Shown: positions 41,820 to 50,306 of the stretch, in pieces
How positions within the stretch are numbered: position 1 is the stretch's first letter
How the letters are laid out: every line of letters begins with the position of its first letter
Assembly: GCA_030613245.1 (NCBI GenBank)
Contig: JAUWMI010000001.1
Span: 62,001-126,000 of the forward strand
Direction: 5' to 3'
From: Candidatus Sumerlaeota bacterium
GTDB lineage: Bacteria > Sumerlaeota > Sumerlaeia > MWCT01 > JAUWMI01
DNA: 64,000 nucleotides
Notes under the pieces: generated by a model
Seen by the model: only the letters and a program-made list of their open reading frames with translations
Told to the model about the DNA's origin: nothing
Database searches by the model: none
Program-made: the position numbers and the translations under genes

Positions 41820-43304
41820 ATGATGCAGAGACCACTGGCAATTTTCTTTTTGATTCTTTCGCTTGGCTGCTCCCGGATGTACGTTGACGATCGCCCGTTC
41901 GAGGAGACCTCATGGACTATAGAACGCGCCAAGACCTTCCGGCATGACATTCCCATGCAAGAGAAAGCCCCGCTTTACGAGGATGTGACAGGGCGTTTTT
42001 ATGACAAGGGAGCTTGGACTACTGAACTTCGCCTTGACGATGCAGGTGATCCATACGGGTTCAGCGTTGCATTTGTGCCTCGTGGCTATGCCGACGTGTC
42101 CTGCTATTTAGGCAGATTTCTTGCGGCTATGTGCTATAAGTATGCGTGGGAAGTTTGGAAGTACGGGCAAGCAACACCCGAAACGGAACTAAGGCTAGGG
42201 CAAGTTTTCGATGCGATTGAAACGCTCTGCAATATCTCTGAGATCCCCGGGCTTCCAGCGAGGGGCTACCGCAATAAAGACACGCCATACGACGAACAAG
42301 AAGATCAGAAATGGTATGCAGGGCGCGGTCAATATGAGCAGTTCCGCTATCGCGCTGGAGCCAGCCCCCCACAATACACCGGCATAGTCACGGGGCTGCA
42401 GATTTGCTACGCTCTAGGGCCGGACGAGTACAAGCCCCGCATACGGGCAATCATGGAAGACATTTGCCTGTATCTCATGGCGCATGACTACCAGATAGTT
42501 GACATTGACGGGAAGCCAACGGAGGTAAGCGAGTTCGATCCGCGCGACGTTATTCTGCTCTTGGGAAGCCCACGCTCTGGCTATATGGGTTTGTATCTCG
42601 TTTATACAATGCTGCCAGGTGGCAAGACACTCTCTGGCATTATGACGGGGAACAGGGCGGCCAGGAATCTCTTGCTGCTTCAGTTTTTTAGATTTGGAGC
42701 AATCAGTACAGGGAACCCTTTAATACTCCACGAGTATCTCAGGCTGTGTCAAGAGGGCTATGCCAAGCGTACCGTACTGGCGGGCGTGAACTTCTTTGGC
42801 ATAATGAGCGCGGGTGATGAGATTGCAAAGTTTGACTCGTGGATGTGCCTGCTCTGGCCGGCATGGAGAGACGCCTTGCCCGATGCGGAATACCAAGAAT
42901 ACTACTGGCAAGGGATGGAGCGGGTATGGCCTTGGGTGAAGGATATGAAGTCTATAGCGACGGCGCAGTATTCGTTCCTGCATGACAGAGACGAGGGGAT
43001 ACAAGAGTTCCTTGAGATGCTCGACACCTTTCCCTACCCGAATCGGCGCTTGGATATTGTCAATAGTAATCGGCCGGACGTCGAGCTGGGTTTCTGGGCG
43101 GAGGTCGGGAAGAGTCTGGGGCCGTTGTGCACGGCGGATTCGATTCTTCCATTTTACGAGCGCGAAGCGAACGCCTGGGTCTGGTGCAGGGATCCCAGGC
43201 GTTTGGACAGCGAAGGCGACGGCACGAGGGAGTTCAGCTACATGGACTTCCTTTATGCATACTGGATGATGAGATACTTTGAGTACCCGGAGGCCGGACA
43301 ATGA
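41820..43304 (+). CDS. Cargo lipoprotein with (alpha/alpha)-barrel-like glycosidase fold
   Basis: About 494 residues from ATG 41820 (or 41823). The signal ends in the lipobox LSLGC. Downstream helices with motifs GLPARGYRNKD, YRAGASPPQYTG and DYQIVDIDGKPTE recall uncharacterised six-hairpin glycosidase-like proteins in host genomes. This DNA is visibly less GC-rich than neighbouring phage genes, suggesting later acquisition. It is in the rightward operon and is followed by an overlapping gene (ATGA at 43301). A role in envelope modification or superinfection exclusion is possible; no catalytic residues can be assigned. Confidence 0.65.
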   Translation: MMQRPLAIFFLILSLGCSRMYVDDRPFEETSWTIERAKTFRHDIPMQEKAPLYEDVTGRFYDKGAWTTELRLDDAGDPYGFSVAFVPRGYADVSCYLGRFLAAMCYKYAWEVWKYGQATPETELRLGQVFDAIETLCNISEIPGLPARGYRNKDTPYDEQEDQKWYAGRGQYEQFRYRAGASPPQYTGIVTGLQICYALGPDEYKPRIRAIMEDICLYLMAHDYQIVDIDGKPTEVSEFDPRDVILLLGSPRSGYMGLYLVYTMLPGGKTLSGIMTGNRAARNLLLLQFFRFGAISTGNPLILHEYLRLCQEGYAKRTVLAGVNFFGIMSAGDEIAKFDSWMCLLWPAWRDALPDAEYQEYYWQGMERVWPWVKDMKSIATAQYSFLHDRDEGIQEFLEMLDTFPYPNRRLDIVNSNRPDVELGFWAEVGKSLGPLCTADSILPFYEREANAWVWCRDPRRLDSEGDGTREFSYMDFLYAYWMMRYFEYPEAGQ

Positions 43305-43513
43305 GTCAGAGAATGAATAGCATGGAGGAATACTACGCGCAGCTTCTTTGCAAGAACTGTGGCTGCGTGAAGGGCGCAGGAACGCATGATGCTTCTGATT
43401 GTGGATTGAGGCCATTTAATCTTTGTCGTGATGTATTCGGCGAGTTCAAACTTCCTGAAAGCATGGCAAAACCATCTACCGGGTTTGCCGACTTCAAATG
43501 GGAAAAAGGATGA
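43301..43513 (+). CDS. Small cysteine-rich phage protein
   Basis: 70 residues with CKNCGC, then CGLRPFNLC, a likely zinc-binding pattern with a nearby His (GTHDASDC). The start overlaps the lipoprotein stop and the stop overlaps the next start, both as ATGA. Function unknown. Confidence 0.6.
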   Translation: MSQRMNSMEEYYAQLLCKNCGCVKGAGTHDASDCGLRPFNLCRDVFGEFKLPESMAKPSTGFADFKWEKG

Positions 43514-44121
43514 ATCTGAGAACAGCAAAACAGAATAAAGAGATCTGGAGCCTGGTCGGGCGTTTGGGAAAGGAGATTGGCGAAAATCAGGGCGACGATC
43601 AGAGCGCCGAAGAACGAATGCGCGAGATGGTGGAGAAGCATTCAGGCCAGCGCTCGACCAGGCTGCTTACGCCTCTCGAGGCCGCGCGGGTGATCTGCGA
43701 CCTCGAGATCGAAATTGAATGGGGAACCCTGCGCGATATGAAGGATCCGCAGGGCGAGCCGACCGGCCCGCAGCTGTGGGTGATCAAACGGCTATTCAAG
43801 GAGCTTGGCATGGACACGCCCGAGCGGCGGAAAGGTTTCTGCCGGCGCGTCATCTGCAAGCCCTGGCCTACGGACAGGACCGAGGCGAACAAAATTTACG
43901 AAGGCCTCAAGGCCATGTGGATGCGGCGGTTCAAACACAAGGCGTTCGACATGATACTCGAGCTCGAGGCGTGCGGCACGTTGACGGACTGGGAATGGGA
44001 ATTCCTGCAGGACGCGAAGCGTCAGATCGAGAAACGCGAGACGCTGAAGAGCGCCGGCACTTTGCACAAGCTGCTGGAGATATACGGGAAGCGTAGCCAT
44101 GAAAAAATATTATCGGCCTGA
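43510..44121 (+). CDS. GemA (Mu gp16)-like regulatory protein
   Basis: About 203 residues from ATG 43510 (coupled by ATGA; an ATG at 43498 is less likely). N-terminal sequence TAKQNKEIWSLVGRLGKEIG, then MVEKHSGQRSTRLLTPLEAARVI, follows the DUF1018 pattern of Mu gp16/GemA. The C-terminal half is helical and basic (WMRRFKHKAFDMI). GemA modulates DNA relaxation and host gene expression in Mu. It is in the expected middle region, before the late genes. Confidence 0.65.
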   Translation: MNLRTAKQNKEIWSLVGRLGKEIGENQGDDQSAEERMREMVEKHSGQRSTRLLTPLEAARVICDLEIEIEWGTLRDMKDPQGEPTGPQLWVIKRLFKELGMDTPERRKGFCRRVICKPWPTDRTEANKIYEGLKAMWMRRFKHKAFDMILELEACGTLTDWEWEFLQDAKRQIEKRETLKSAGTLHKLLEIYGKRSHEKILSA

Positions 44122-44260
44122 TGAAGTGGCAGAAATGCTGGGTGTTTCAACGCGCACGATCTATCGCTGGATTGACAAGAAGGAACTGTCGGCGATAAAA
44201 ATTGGCGGTACTGTGCGGGTTAAATTCCTGGATTTGGAGGCCTGGAGTAAAAAAGTGTGA
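44099..44260 (+). CDS. Excisionase/MerR-type small HTH protein
   Basis: 53 residues. The whole sequence is a winged-helix of the HTH_17 type: YRPDEVAEMLGVSTRTIYRWI, then KKELSAIKIGGTVRVK and LDLEAW. It overlaps the GemA-like gene by 23 bases. Such proteins act as excisionases or small activators. Being the last gene before the terminator and the late genes, it may stand in for Mor/C as a late activator; this is inference. Confidence 0.7.
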   Translation: MKKYYRPDEVAEMLGVSTRTIYRWIDKKELSAIKIGGTVRVKFLDLEAWSKKV

Positions 44261-44377
44261 CAATTGATGACAATTGCGCCACGCGCGATCAGATTCCTCT
44301 TGCGGTACTTTCCCGTTCCCATTGTATTATTCAAGCTGTGGTTGCGCAAGGTCCCTGTTGGGCCTTCATTCCCGGAC

Positions 44378-44423
44378 GGCGCGGGTTCTTCTTGAACATG
44401 GAGGCCCGCGCCTGATTTTTTTT
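44378..44423 (+). terminator. Strong intrinsic terminator ending the early/middle operon
   Basis: GGCGCGGG (44378-44385) pairs with CCCGCGCC (44405-44412), and eight T residues follow (44416-44423). It separates the early genes from the late block, which starts 15 bases later. Upstream, TGACAATTG is directly repeated at 44258 and 44268 (ten-base period), a possible activator site. Confidence 0.8.
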
Positions 44424-44437
44424 CGGAGGAGAGAACG

Positions 44438-44701
44438 ATGAAAATTCTAAGCGTCCTGCTTGCCATGCTCTTCGCGCTGGGCTGCGCCACGACCGGCCTG
44501 AAGATTTACGATGACGAAGGCCGGACGGTAGGCAAGTTCACGCGTCGGCATCTTCTGATAAATCAGGACTTCAAAGTGAACGTGGATACGTCGGGCACGT
44601 TGCACATCGACGTAAGCACGGACAGCGGGCCTGGCGAGAAGGCGATCGAGATGATGGCGAAGACGCTCGGGGAAATCGCATTGCAGGCGGCGGTGAAATG
44701 A
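44438..44701 (+). CDS. Small phage lipoprotein
   Basis: 87 residues with a lipoprotein signal ending LFALGC. A ribosome site GGAGGAGAG precedes ATG. The mature part has short beta-like stretches (GLKIYDDEGR; FKVNVDTSGTLHIDV) and a C-terminal helix. It is coupled by ATGA to a membrane-anchored coiled-coil gene. The pair could be an Rz/Rz1-like spanin set, but no overlapping-frame signature is seen. Confidence 0.65.
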   Translation: MKILSVLLAMLFALGCATTGLKIYDDEGRTVGKFTRRHLLINQDFKVNVDTSGTLHIDVSTDSGPGEKAIEMMAKTLGEIALQAAVK

Positions 44702-45021
44702 ACGGCGAAGAGAGGACAGAGCTTAACCGCCTGGCCTGCATACTGGAGAAGCTGCGCCAGAATACGGAGAAGGGCTTGAGGGAATCCGCCCTGGGCCTCG
44801 AGCATCTCACGGGCAACGTCAAGGTTGTAGAGACGGTGATGAAGGCGCACATGGCGCAGCAGGTGTCCATCAACTTGAATTTGGAGAAGCTGATCACGAC
44901 CCACGACGGGGAGATCCGGCGTCTGGACCGGCGGCAGGCGTACGCGGCGGGCGGAATCGCCCTGCTGATAGTTTTGCTGCAGATGGCGCCCCACATTATA
45001 CGGCTTGTAAACGGCGGTTGA
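44698..45021 (+). CDS. Tail-anchored coiled-coil membrane protein
   Basis: 107 residues. A long helical, charged N-terminal part (LACILEKLRQNTEKGL ... NLNLEKLITTHDGEI) precedes one C-terminal transmembrane helix (GGIALLIVLLQMAPHII). Topology suits a holin-associated or spanin-like protein. It starts inside the stop of the lipoprotein gene and ends one base before the terminase small-subunit gene. Confidence 0.6.
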   Translation: MNGEERTELNRLACILEKLRQNTEKGLRESALGLEHLTGNVKVVETVMKAHMAQQVSINLNLEKLITTHDGEIRRLDRRQAYAAGGIALLIVLLQMAPHIIRLVNGG

Positions 45022-45022
45022 A

Positions 45023-45475
45023 ATGGCCAAAAAAGATCTGATGTCGGAAGTCGAGCGGCTGTTCGTGATCGAAGGGAAGACTCTAACGCGGATCTCCGAA
45101 TTGCTCGGCGTTAGCAAGAAGACGCTGAGCCGCTGGAAAAAGAAACTCGACTTGGGCAAAAAGCGCTCGGCGTTCCTGTCGACGCCGCGTGCCATAGCGG
45201 ACTCATTGCAGGACGTGCTCCGTGTGAAAGTCGAACAAATCACGAGCATGGAGGCGTCCGAGGTCACGCCTCCGATTCTTGACGGTCTCCACAAGCTGAT
45301 CAAGTCGGTCAAGAACATAAGGCGCGAGACGGATCCCCTGGCCGAGGCCGTGAACACGTTCGACAGATTCTCTTTGTTCGTTGCGGAGCGCGAGCCGAAG
45401 CGCCAGGTCAGGGAAAGGTTGGCGTTGCTGATGCAGGAGTTCTTCGAACGCTTGGCAAAAGGAGAATACGAGTAG
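45023..45475 (+). CDS. Terminase small subunit, Mu gp27-like (DUF1804)
   Basis: 150 residues. An N-terminal helix-turn-helix (LTRISELLGVSKKTLSRWKKKL) is followed by a helical oligomerisation region, as in Mu-type small terminases that recognise DNA for packaging. It lies two genes before the large subunit, as expected. Confidence 0.78.
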   Translation: MAKKDLMSEVERLFVIEGKTLTRISELLGVSKKTLSRWKKKLDLGKKRSAFLSTPRAIADSLQDVLRVKVEQITSMEASEVTPPILDGLHKLIKSVKNIRRETDPLAEAVNTFDRFSLFVAEREPKRQVRERLALLMQEFFERLAKGEYE

Positions 45476-45476
45476 C

Positions 45477-45728
45477 ATGGCTCACAAGGACAAACTGCAA
45501 GAGTATATGCGCGCAGGCGTACTCGTCAAGAAAAGGAAGAAGGTCGAGGAGGAGGAAACCAGGATCGACCGCCTGGTGAAGGACGTGAATTTCGCCCTCT
45601 ACATGCTGGAAGGGGTGAAGTCGATCGACATGAAAGCGGCCGATCAGGCGATGGGCGAGCTGAAAGCCGCCCATTCACGATGGCGGGAGCTGAAAAATGA
45701 AATCAAGAAGCTCGAGCAAAACGGATAA
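45477..45728 (+). CDS. Small coiled-coil phage protein between terminase genes
   Basis: 83 residues, strongly charged and helical (KKRKKVEEEETRIDRLV; RWRELKNEIKKLEQNG). It starts one base after the small-subunit stop. Mu-like phages often have a small gene here; function unknown. Confidence 0.6.
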   Translation: MAHKDKLQEYMRAGVLVKKRKKVEEEETRIDRLVKDVNFALYMLEGVKSIDMKAADQAMGELKAAHSRWRELKNEIKKLEQNG

Positions 45729-45743
45729 GCCCGAGGCTTATAA

Positions 45744-47240
45744 ATGAAAAGACTCACGAAAAAGGAATTGCGGAAGAAGATCGCGCTTATCGTCGCGCGG
45801 ATGCGCGCCGAGGCCACGCCGTTCGAGGACGCGAGCGAAGAGGCGAAGGCGAAGAGGCGCGAGACGGGCCGCCTGAACAAGGCCTGGTTTTTCAAGACGT
45901 ACTTCCCGCATTACTTCGAACTCGGGTTCTGCGAGATGCACTATGACCTGATGGGCTTCGCGGACATTAAGGAAATGCCCGTCCTGATCGCCGGTTTCCG
46001 TGAGAGCGCAAAGTCGACGGTCCTCACGTTCGGCGATTTCATCCACAAGGTTTGTTACAAGCTGCGGCATTTCATCATCCTGATTTCGGAAATAGAGGAG
46101 CACGCCGCGGACCTGCTCGAATTCATCAAGCTGGAGTTCGAGGAGAACGAGCGGCTCCGCACGGACTTCGGCGATTTACTCAAGTCGGGCCAGGAGAAGA
46201 AGGATTTCATCGCGAATGAAACCAGGTTGAAGGCGCGCGGCCACAAGCAGCGCATCCGCGGGCTTCGTTACAGGCAATACCGGCCCGACCATGTCGCCGT
46301 CGACGATTACGAAGATGAAAAAAGCGTGCGGAATCCGCGCATCATCAGGGAAAAAATGAACTGGCTCAAGCGCTCGGTGATCGGCGCCCTGGGCAAAGGC
46401 TTCTCATTCGTCATGGTGGGCCAGCTGCTCGCGCGGAAGTGCGTGCTCGCGCAGATGATGGCCGAGGAGAAAAACGGCGAGCCGGTATACATCTCGCGCG
46501 TCTATCGAATCTACAAGGAAGACGGCACGCCGACCTGGCCCGAGATGTGGCCGCTCGCGCGGATTGAGCACTGGAAACGGATCATGGGCTCGACCGCGTT
46601 CCAGGCCGAGATGATGCAGGATCCGCGCGAGGAGGAAGGGCCGTTCCAGGTGATTTATTATTACACGATCGAAGAGCTTGCGGACAGGAGTCTCGAAGTC
46701 GTCGGCTTCATCGACGGGAGCGTGGGCTCGGGCGAGTCGAACGACTTCAAGGCGATCGTCATCCTGGCCAGGGACCGCGCCACGGGCGACATGTTCGTCA
46801 GGTACGCTTTCATAAAGCGCTGTTCGATTTCGAGAATGGTCAACGCGGGATATGGTGCGGACGAGGATTACGGGCCCCGCATTATCGGACTCGAAACCAA
46901 CAGCTTCCAGAAACTTCTTCTGAACGATTTCGATCGCGGCGCGGAAGAGCATGGATACCACCTTCCGCTCAAGGAAGTAGTACATACGACGAACAAGGAA
47001 TCGCGGATCATATCGGGATGCGAGTCCGTTGTGGAGCGCGGGAAGTTGAAGTTTCTGAAAGGGCACAGCGACCAGGATCTCCTCGTAGACCAGCTTCAAT
47101 CGTTGCTGTCCCCGACGGTCGAGGACGACGGGCCGGATGCCCTGGAAGGTGCGGTGAGCCTGCTGAACAGATCCACGCGGAAAGCCGAGATCACGACTGC
47201 GCGGCGCCGCAAGGTGCCCGCGATGATGGAGGCTTATTGA
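45744..47240 (+). CDS. Terminase large subunit, Mu gp28-like
   Basis: 498 residues. The ATPase domain has a variant Walker A, GFRESAKST (residues 85-93), and Walker B VAVDDYED (about 184-191). A nuclease domain starts near residue 320 (VGFIDGSVGSGESNDFKAIVIL), with later acidic residues in GLETNSFQ. TerL powers DNA packaging and cuts at headful; in Mu-type phages this takes flanking host DNA. The stop overlaps the portal start (TGATG). Confidence 0.92.
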   Translation: MKRLTKKELRKKIALIVARMRAEATPFEDASEEAKAKRRETGRLNKAWFFKTYFPHYFELGFCEMHYDLMGFADIKEMPVLIAGFRESAKSTVLTFGDFIHKVCYKLRHFIILISEIEEHAADLLEFIKLEFEENERLRTDFGDLLKSGQEKKDFIANETRLKARGHKQRIRGLRYRQYRPDHVAVDDYEDEKSVRNPRIIREKMNWLKRSVIGALGKGFSFVMVGQLLARKCVLAQMMAEEKNGEPVYISRVYRIYKEDGTPTWPEMWPLARIEHWKRIMGSTAFQAEMMQDPREEEGPFQVIYYYTIEELADRSLEVVGFIDGSVGSGESNDFKAIVILARDRATGDMFVRYAFIKRCSISRMVNAGYGADEDYGPRIIGLETNSFQKLLLNDFDRGAEEHGYHLPLKEVVHTTNKESRIISGCESVVERGKLKFLKGHSDQDLLVDQLQSLLSPTVEDDGPDALEGAVSLLNRSTRKAEITTARRRKVPAMMEAY

Positions 47241-48733
47241 TGGGCGGACTATGGTTTCCGGACGACAGTGGCGGATATAGACTCATTCATGTGAAGGCCG
47301 CCAACATCGCGCGGGAGATCGCGACCAGGGCGCGGAGCTTCGACTTCATGGGAATGCTCGACGTCCTGCCGGATCCGGATCCAATACTCGAGAAGATGGG
47401 CGCCACGGCCGAGGTCCTTCGGCAAATCGAAAGCGACGCGCACGTCTTCTCCTGCGTGCAGAGCCGGATCAACGGGACGCTGAGCAAGGAGTGGGTGCTG
47501 CACGAGGCCGGCGACGATAGCCGCGACACGAAGATAGCGGAGTTCGTCAAGGAGAATCTCAACGCGCTGGACATGAACAGGGTGATCACCGGGATATTGT
47601 CATCGCCATTCTACGGATTCTCGGCAAGCGAGATCATGTGGAAAGCGGAAGGCGGCAACGTCGTCATCGACGACATCCAGGAGAAGCCGCACGAGTGGTT
47701 CTGCTTCGATGCGGAGAATCGGCTGAAGTTCGTGACGCGGGACAATCCCAGCGGGGAGTTGCTGCCGGAGAGGAAGTTCATCCTGGTGCGGCACATGGGG
47801 TCGTACAAGAACCCGTACGGGAAGAGGATCCTGAGTAAATGTTTCTGGCCGTTTGTATTCAAGAAGTCGAGCTTTAAATTCTGGGTGATATTCACGGAAA
47901 AGTACGGCATGCCGTGGCCCATCGGCAAATACGGCCGCGGCGCAACCGAGCAGGAAAGAAGCGAACTTCTGAGCAAATTGGAGGCCATGGTCCAGGATGG
48001 CGTTGCGGCGGTAAGCGAAGACACCGAGATCGAGATCAAGGAGTTCGAGCGCAGGGCGTCCGCGGAGATATACGATAAACTGATCGACGCCTGCGACTCG
48101 GACATGTCGAAGGCGATCCTGGGACAGACGCTCACGACCGAGATCGGAGATAAGGGAGCCTATGCCGCATCCAAGACGCACATGGAAGTGCGCGAAGACC
48201 TCATTCTTTCCGACATGGCATTGACGTCGGCCGGCATGAACCGCGCGATCGCATGGCTGGTCGCTTTCAATTTCGCGGATGCGCAGCCGCCGCGGTTCGG
48301 CTGGGCGCAAGAGCGGGCGATCAAAGAAGCGCAGGCGAAGCGTGACAAGACGCTGTTTGATATGGGAGTGAAGTTCCCAGATTCATACTTTCGCGAGACG
48401 TACTACATTCCCGCGCCGGAGAAGGGTGAGCCGGTGGTGCAGAATCCGACGCTCGCGACGAAGGCGGCGCGGCGGCGCTCCGGGCATGACAAGGTGGAAG
48501 AGATGGCGGCGCGGGCGTTGCGCGAGGCCGTGGACGCTTTCGGCGAAGAGGCGATGGATCCGCTTATGCGGATCATAGGGGAAGCGAGCGATTACGACGA
48601 TCTGAAAGAGCGTTTGAAGAAGGCCTTTCCGAACCTGTCGGACAAGAAATTATCGGACCTGCTCGGCCGTGCGATCCTGGCGGCGGACATGTTCGGGCAG
48701 CACGAGGCGATTGAACTCGATGGCGGTGATTGA
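47240..48733 (+). CDS. Portal protein, Mu gp29-like (DUF935)
   Basis: 497 residues from ATG 47240, overlapping the terminase stop by one base. DUF935 features are seen: IESDAHVFSCVQSRINGTL early, GKRILSKCFWPFVFKK and EKYGMPWPIGKY in the middle, then the region around DKGAYAASKTHMEVR. The portal forms the dodecameric DNA channel at one capsid vertex. Gene order terminase-portal-F is that of Mu. Confidence 0.92.
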   Translation: MGGLWFPDDSGGYRLIHVKAANIAREIATRARSFDFMGMLDVLPDPDPILEKMGATAEVLRQIESDAHVFSCVQSRINGTLSKEWVLHEAGDDSRDTKIAEFVKENLNALDMNRVITGILSSPFYGFSASEIMWKAEGGNVVIDDIQEKPHEWFCFDAENRLKFVTRDNPSGELLPERKFILVRHMGSYKNPYGKRILSKCFWPFVFKKSSFKFWVIFTEKYGMPWPIGKYGRGATEQERSELLSKLEAMVQDGVAAVSEDTEIEIKEFERRASAEIYDKLIDACDSDMSKAILGQTLTTEIGDKGAYAASKTHMEVREDLILSDMALTSAGMNRAIAWLVAFNFADAQPPRFGWAQERAIKEAQAKRDKTLFDMGVKFPDSYFRETYYIPAPEKGEPVVQNPTLATKAARRRSGHDKVEEMAARALREAVDAFGEEAMDPLMRIIGEASDYDDLKERLKKAFPNLSDKKLSDLLGRAILAADMFGQHEAIELDGGD

Positions 48734-49406
48734 AGAGATAGAGGCTCTGCCGTTCGAGGAGGCGGAGGAATTCTGGCGGGAGAAGGTTCCGATGCCGCAC
48801 GATCAATATATGGAGTTGGTCGACAAGGCGAAGGTGCTCGCGTTCAGCGTGTCTGGCGCGGGGCAGATGGACGTAATCCTCGATCTCTACGAAGCGATAG
48901 ACGGGGCGATCGAGGAAGGGATTTCATTTCAGGAATTCAAAAAGAATGCGGAGGACATTTTCAAGCGGCGCGGCTGGGCAGGGCCGAAGCCTTGGCATCT
49001 GGACTTGATCTTCCGGAACAACACGGGTTCGGCATACAGTGCGGGCCGATACCGGCAGATGGAGGAGACGAAGGCGACGCGGCCGTACTTTCGATACAGT
49101 GCGATCCTGGACTCCCGAACACGGCCGAGTCATGCGTCATTGCATGGCAGGGTGTGGCCGGCGGACGATCCGATCTGGGACGAGATCTATCCGCCGAACG
49201 GACATTTGTGCAGGTGTTCGGTGAGCAGTTTGAGTCCGCGGGATCTCAGCCGCATGGGAGTAAAGGTCGAGACGCAGCAGCCGGACATGAAACCGGACCC
49301 GGGATTCAGCTTCAATCCCGGGAAGCAAATGTGGCAGCCGGATTTGAGCGAGTATCCGAAGGAGCTCGCGGATCAGTATCGAGAAAGAAGCAAGAAGATG
49401 AAATAA
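48720..49406 (+). CDS. Mu F-like minor head protein
   Basis: 228 residues from ATG 48720 (14-base overlap with the portal). The C-terminal part holds the conserved F motif: RYSAILDSRTRPSHASLHG, then DPIWDEIYPPNGHLCRC. Proteins of this family help assemble the head and are packaged in small number. Residues before it are helical. Confidence 0.92.
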   Translation: MAVIEEIEALPFEEAEEFWREKVPMPHDQYMELVDKAKVLAFSVSGAGQMDVILDLYEAIDGAIEEGISFQEFKKNAEDIFKRRGWAGPKPWHLDLIFRNNTGSAYSAGRYRQMEETKATRPYFRYSAILDSRTRPSHASLHGRVWPADDPIWDEIYPPNGHLCRCSVSSLSPRDLSRMGVKVETQQPDMKPDPGFSFNPGKQMWQPDLSEYPKELADQYRERSKKMK

Positions 49407-49446
49407 GAAGTCGGAAGTCAGAAGCTAGATCGGAAACAGGGGAATG

Positions 49447-49493
49447 AAGGCCAGCGCACGGGACGCAAGGGAAATGCGTCCATCGCTGGCCTT
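49447..49493. terminator. Large hairpin between the F-like and peptidase genes
   Basis: Outer arms AAGGCCAGCG (49447-49456) and CGCTGGCCTT (49484-49493) and inner arms GGACGCA (49461-49467) and TGCGTCC (49475-49481) form a long stable stem. Only a short T stretch follows, so it may act as a partial terminator or RNA-processing site. It ends seven bases before the next ATG and may limit its translation. Confidence 0.5.
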
Positions 49494-49499
49494 TCGATT

Positions 49500-50147
49500 A
49501 TGGGCGAACGGAAACTCATACTGGGAATCGCGGATCTTCTGATGAAGGTTTTCGGAAGACAAAAAAGGCAGAAGGGATATCGCATATCGGCCGAGGAGTT
49601 CGTGCGGTTCGAGCGGGCGGCGGTGCGGGGCAGGTTCTTTTCCGTCGAGGGGACGAACGCGATTAGCGAGGCGATCATCCGCGAGCAGCGCGGCCTCGGC
49701 GTGCAGGGCGACGAGTCGCATTGCGGCATAGTCGGCTATGAGGAGTTCGGCTGGGAGCTGCTGCCGGGCGGCCTCGATTACGAATGGGTCGGCAGGTATT
49801 TCGAGATCAAGAGGGGCGGATTCCTGGGCCTGGGCAAGAAGCGCCCCGTCACGCGGGCGGTCCGGATCTGGGAACTCAAGCCGGAGTTCGGGGCGCGCGC
49901 CCGCGGGTCGGAGGATTACGCGCGCGCGTTCGAGCTCGTGAAGCGGAAGTTCCGCGAAGGGCTGCCGTACGATTTCCTCGAGCTCTTGACGGCGGGCAAG
50001 TTCGACCATCGGGAGGCGGAAGTCTGCTCCGGCCTGGTGAGGCTTTTCATCGACGAACTGATCAGGCCGCAGGGCAAGCGGATCTCGGAGCTGTTTTTCA
50101 TGCCGAATCATCTCCGCTGGTATTGCGACCTGGTGGCGGAATTCTGA
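49500..50147 (+). CDS. YiiX-like permuted papain-fold cysteine peptidase
   Basis: 215 residues. The order SHCGIVGYEEFGWELL, then LPYDFLELL and AEVCSGLVRLFIDE matches the circularly permuted NlpC/P60 family (YiiX/YebB-like), with His and Glu before the catalytic Cys. Such enzymes cut amide bonds in peptidoglycan or lipoproteins. No other obvious lysis enzyme is visible in the phage, so this could be its peptidoglycan hydrolase or a virion enzyme. The gene has no clear ribosome site and lies between two hairpins, suggesting separate control. No signal peptide. Confidence 0.55.
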   Translation: MGERKLILGIADLLMKVFGRQKRQKGYRISAEEFVRFERAAVRGRFFSVEGTNAISEAIIREQRGLGVQGDESHCGIVGYEEFGWELLPGGLDYEWVGRYFEIKRGGFLGLGKKRPVTRAVRIWELKPEFGARARGSEDYARAFELVKRKFREGLPYDFLELLTAGKFDHREAEVCSGLVRLFIDELIRPQGKRISELFFMPNHLRWYCDLVAEF

Positions 50148-50258
50148 AGGCCGAAAACGCGAACGGGGCCTTCTAAGGCCGTGTTTTTGGATCGGGAGAG
50201 AACACCACGCAGCGGAATAGTTAAACGAATTAAACGCTGCTTTAAACGTTTTTAAACG
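50146..50258 (+). promoter_or_regulatory. Hairpin and TTAAACG iterons before the protease gene
   Basis: GAAGGCC (50146-50152) and GGCCTTC (50167-50173) form a stem, followed at 50184 by five T residues, a weak terminator. Then TTAAACG occurs four times, at 50221, 50230, 50242 and 50252, about one helical turn apart. The same heptamer occurs at the left end (32196). This could bind a phage regulator that activates the capsid operon. Confidence 0.5.
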
Positions 50259-50306
50259 CTATTGTGAGGCGAAAGCCACAAATTTGGTTACGCGGAGGAG
50301 GAAATC

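Noticed and set aside
47018-47239. Upstream extension of the portal frame
   Set aside because: It lies wholly inside the terminase gene in another frame and is Arg/Gly/Pro-rich. The start at 47240 matches the family length and overlaps the terminase stop.
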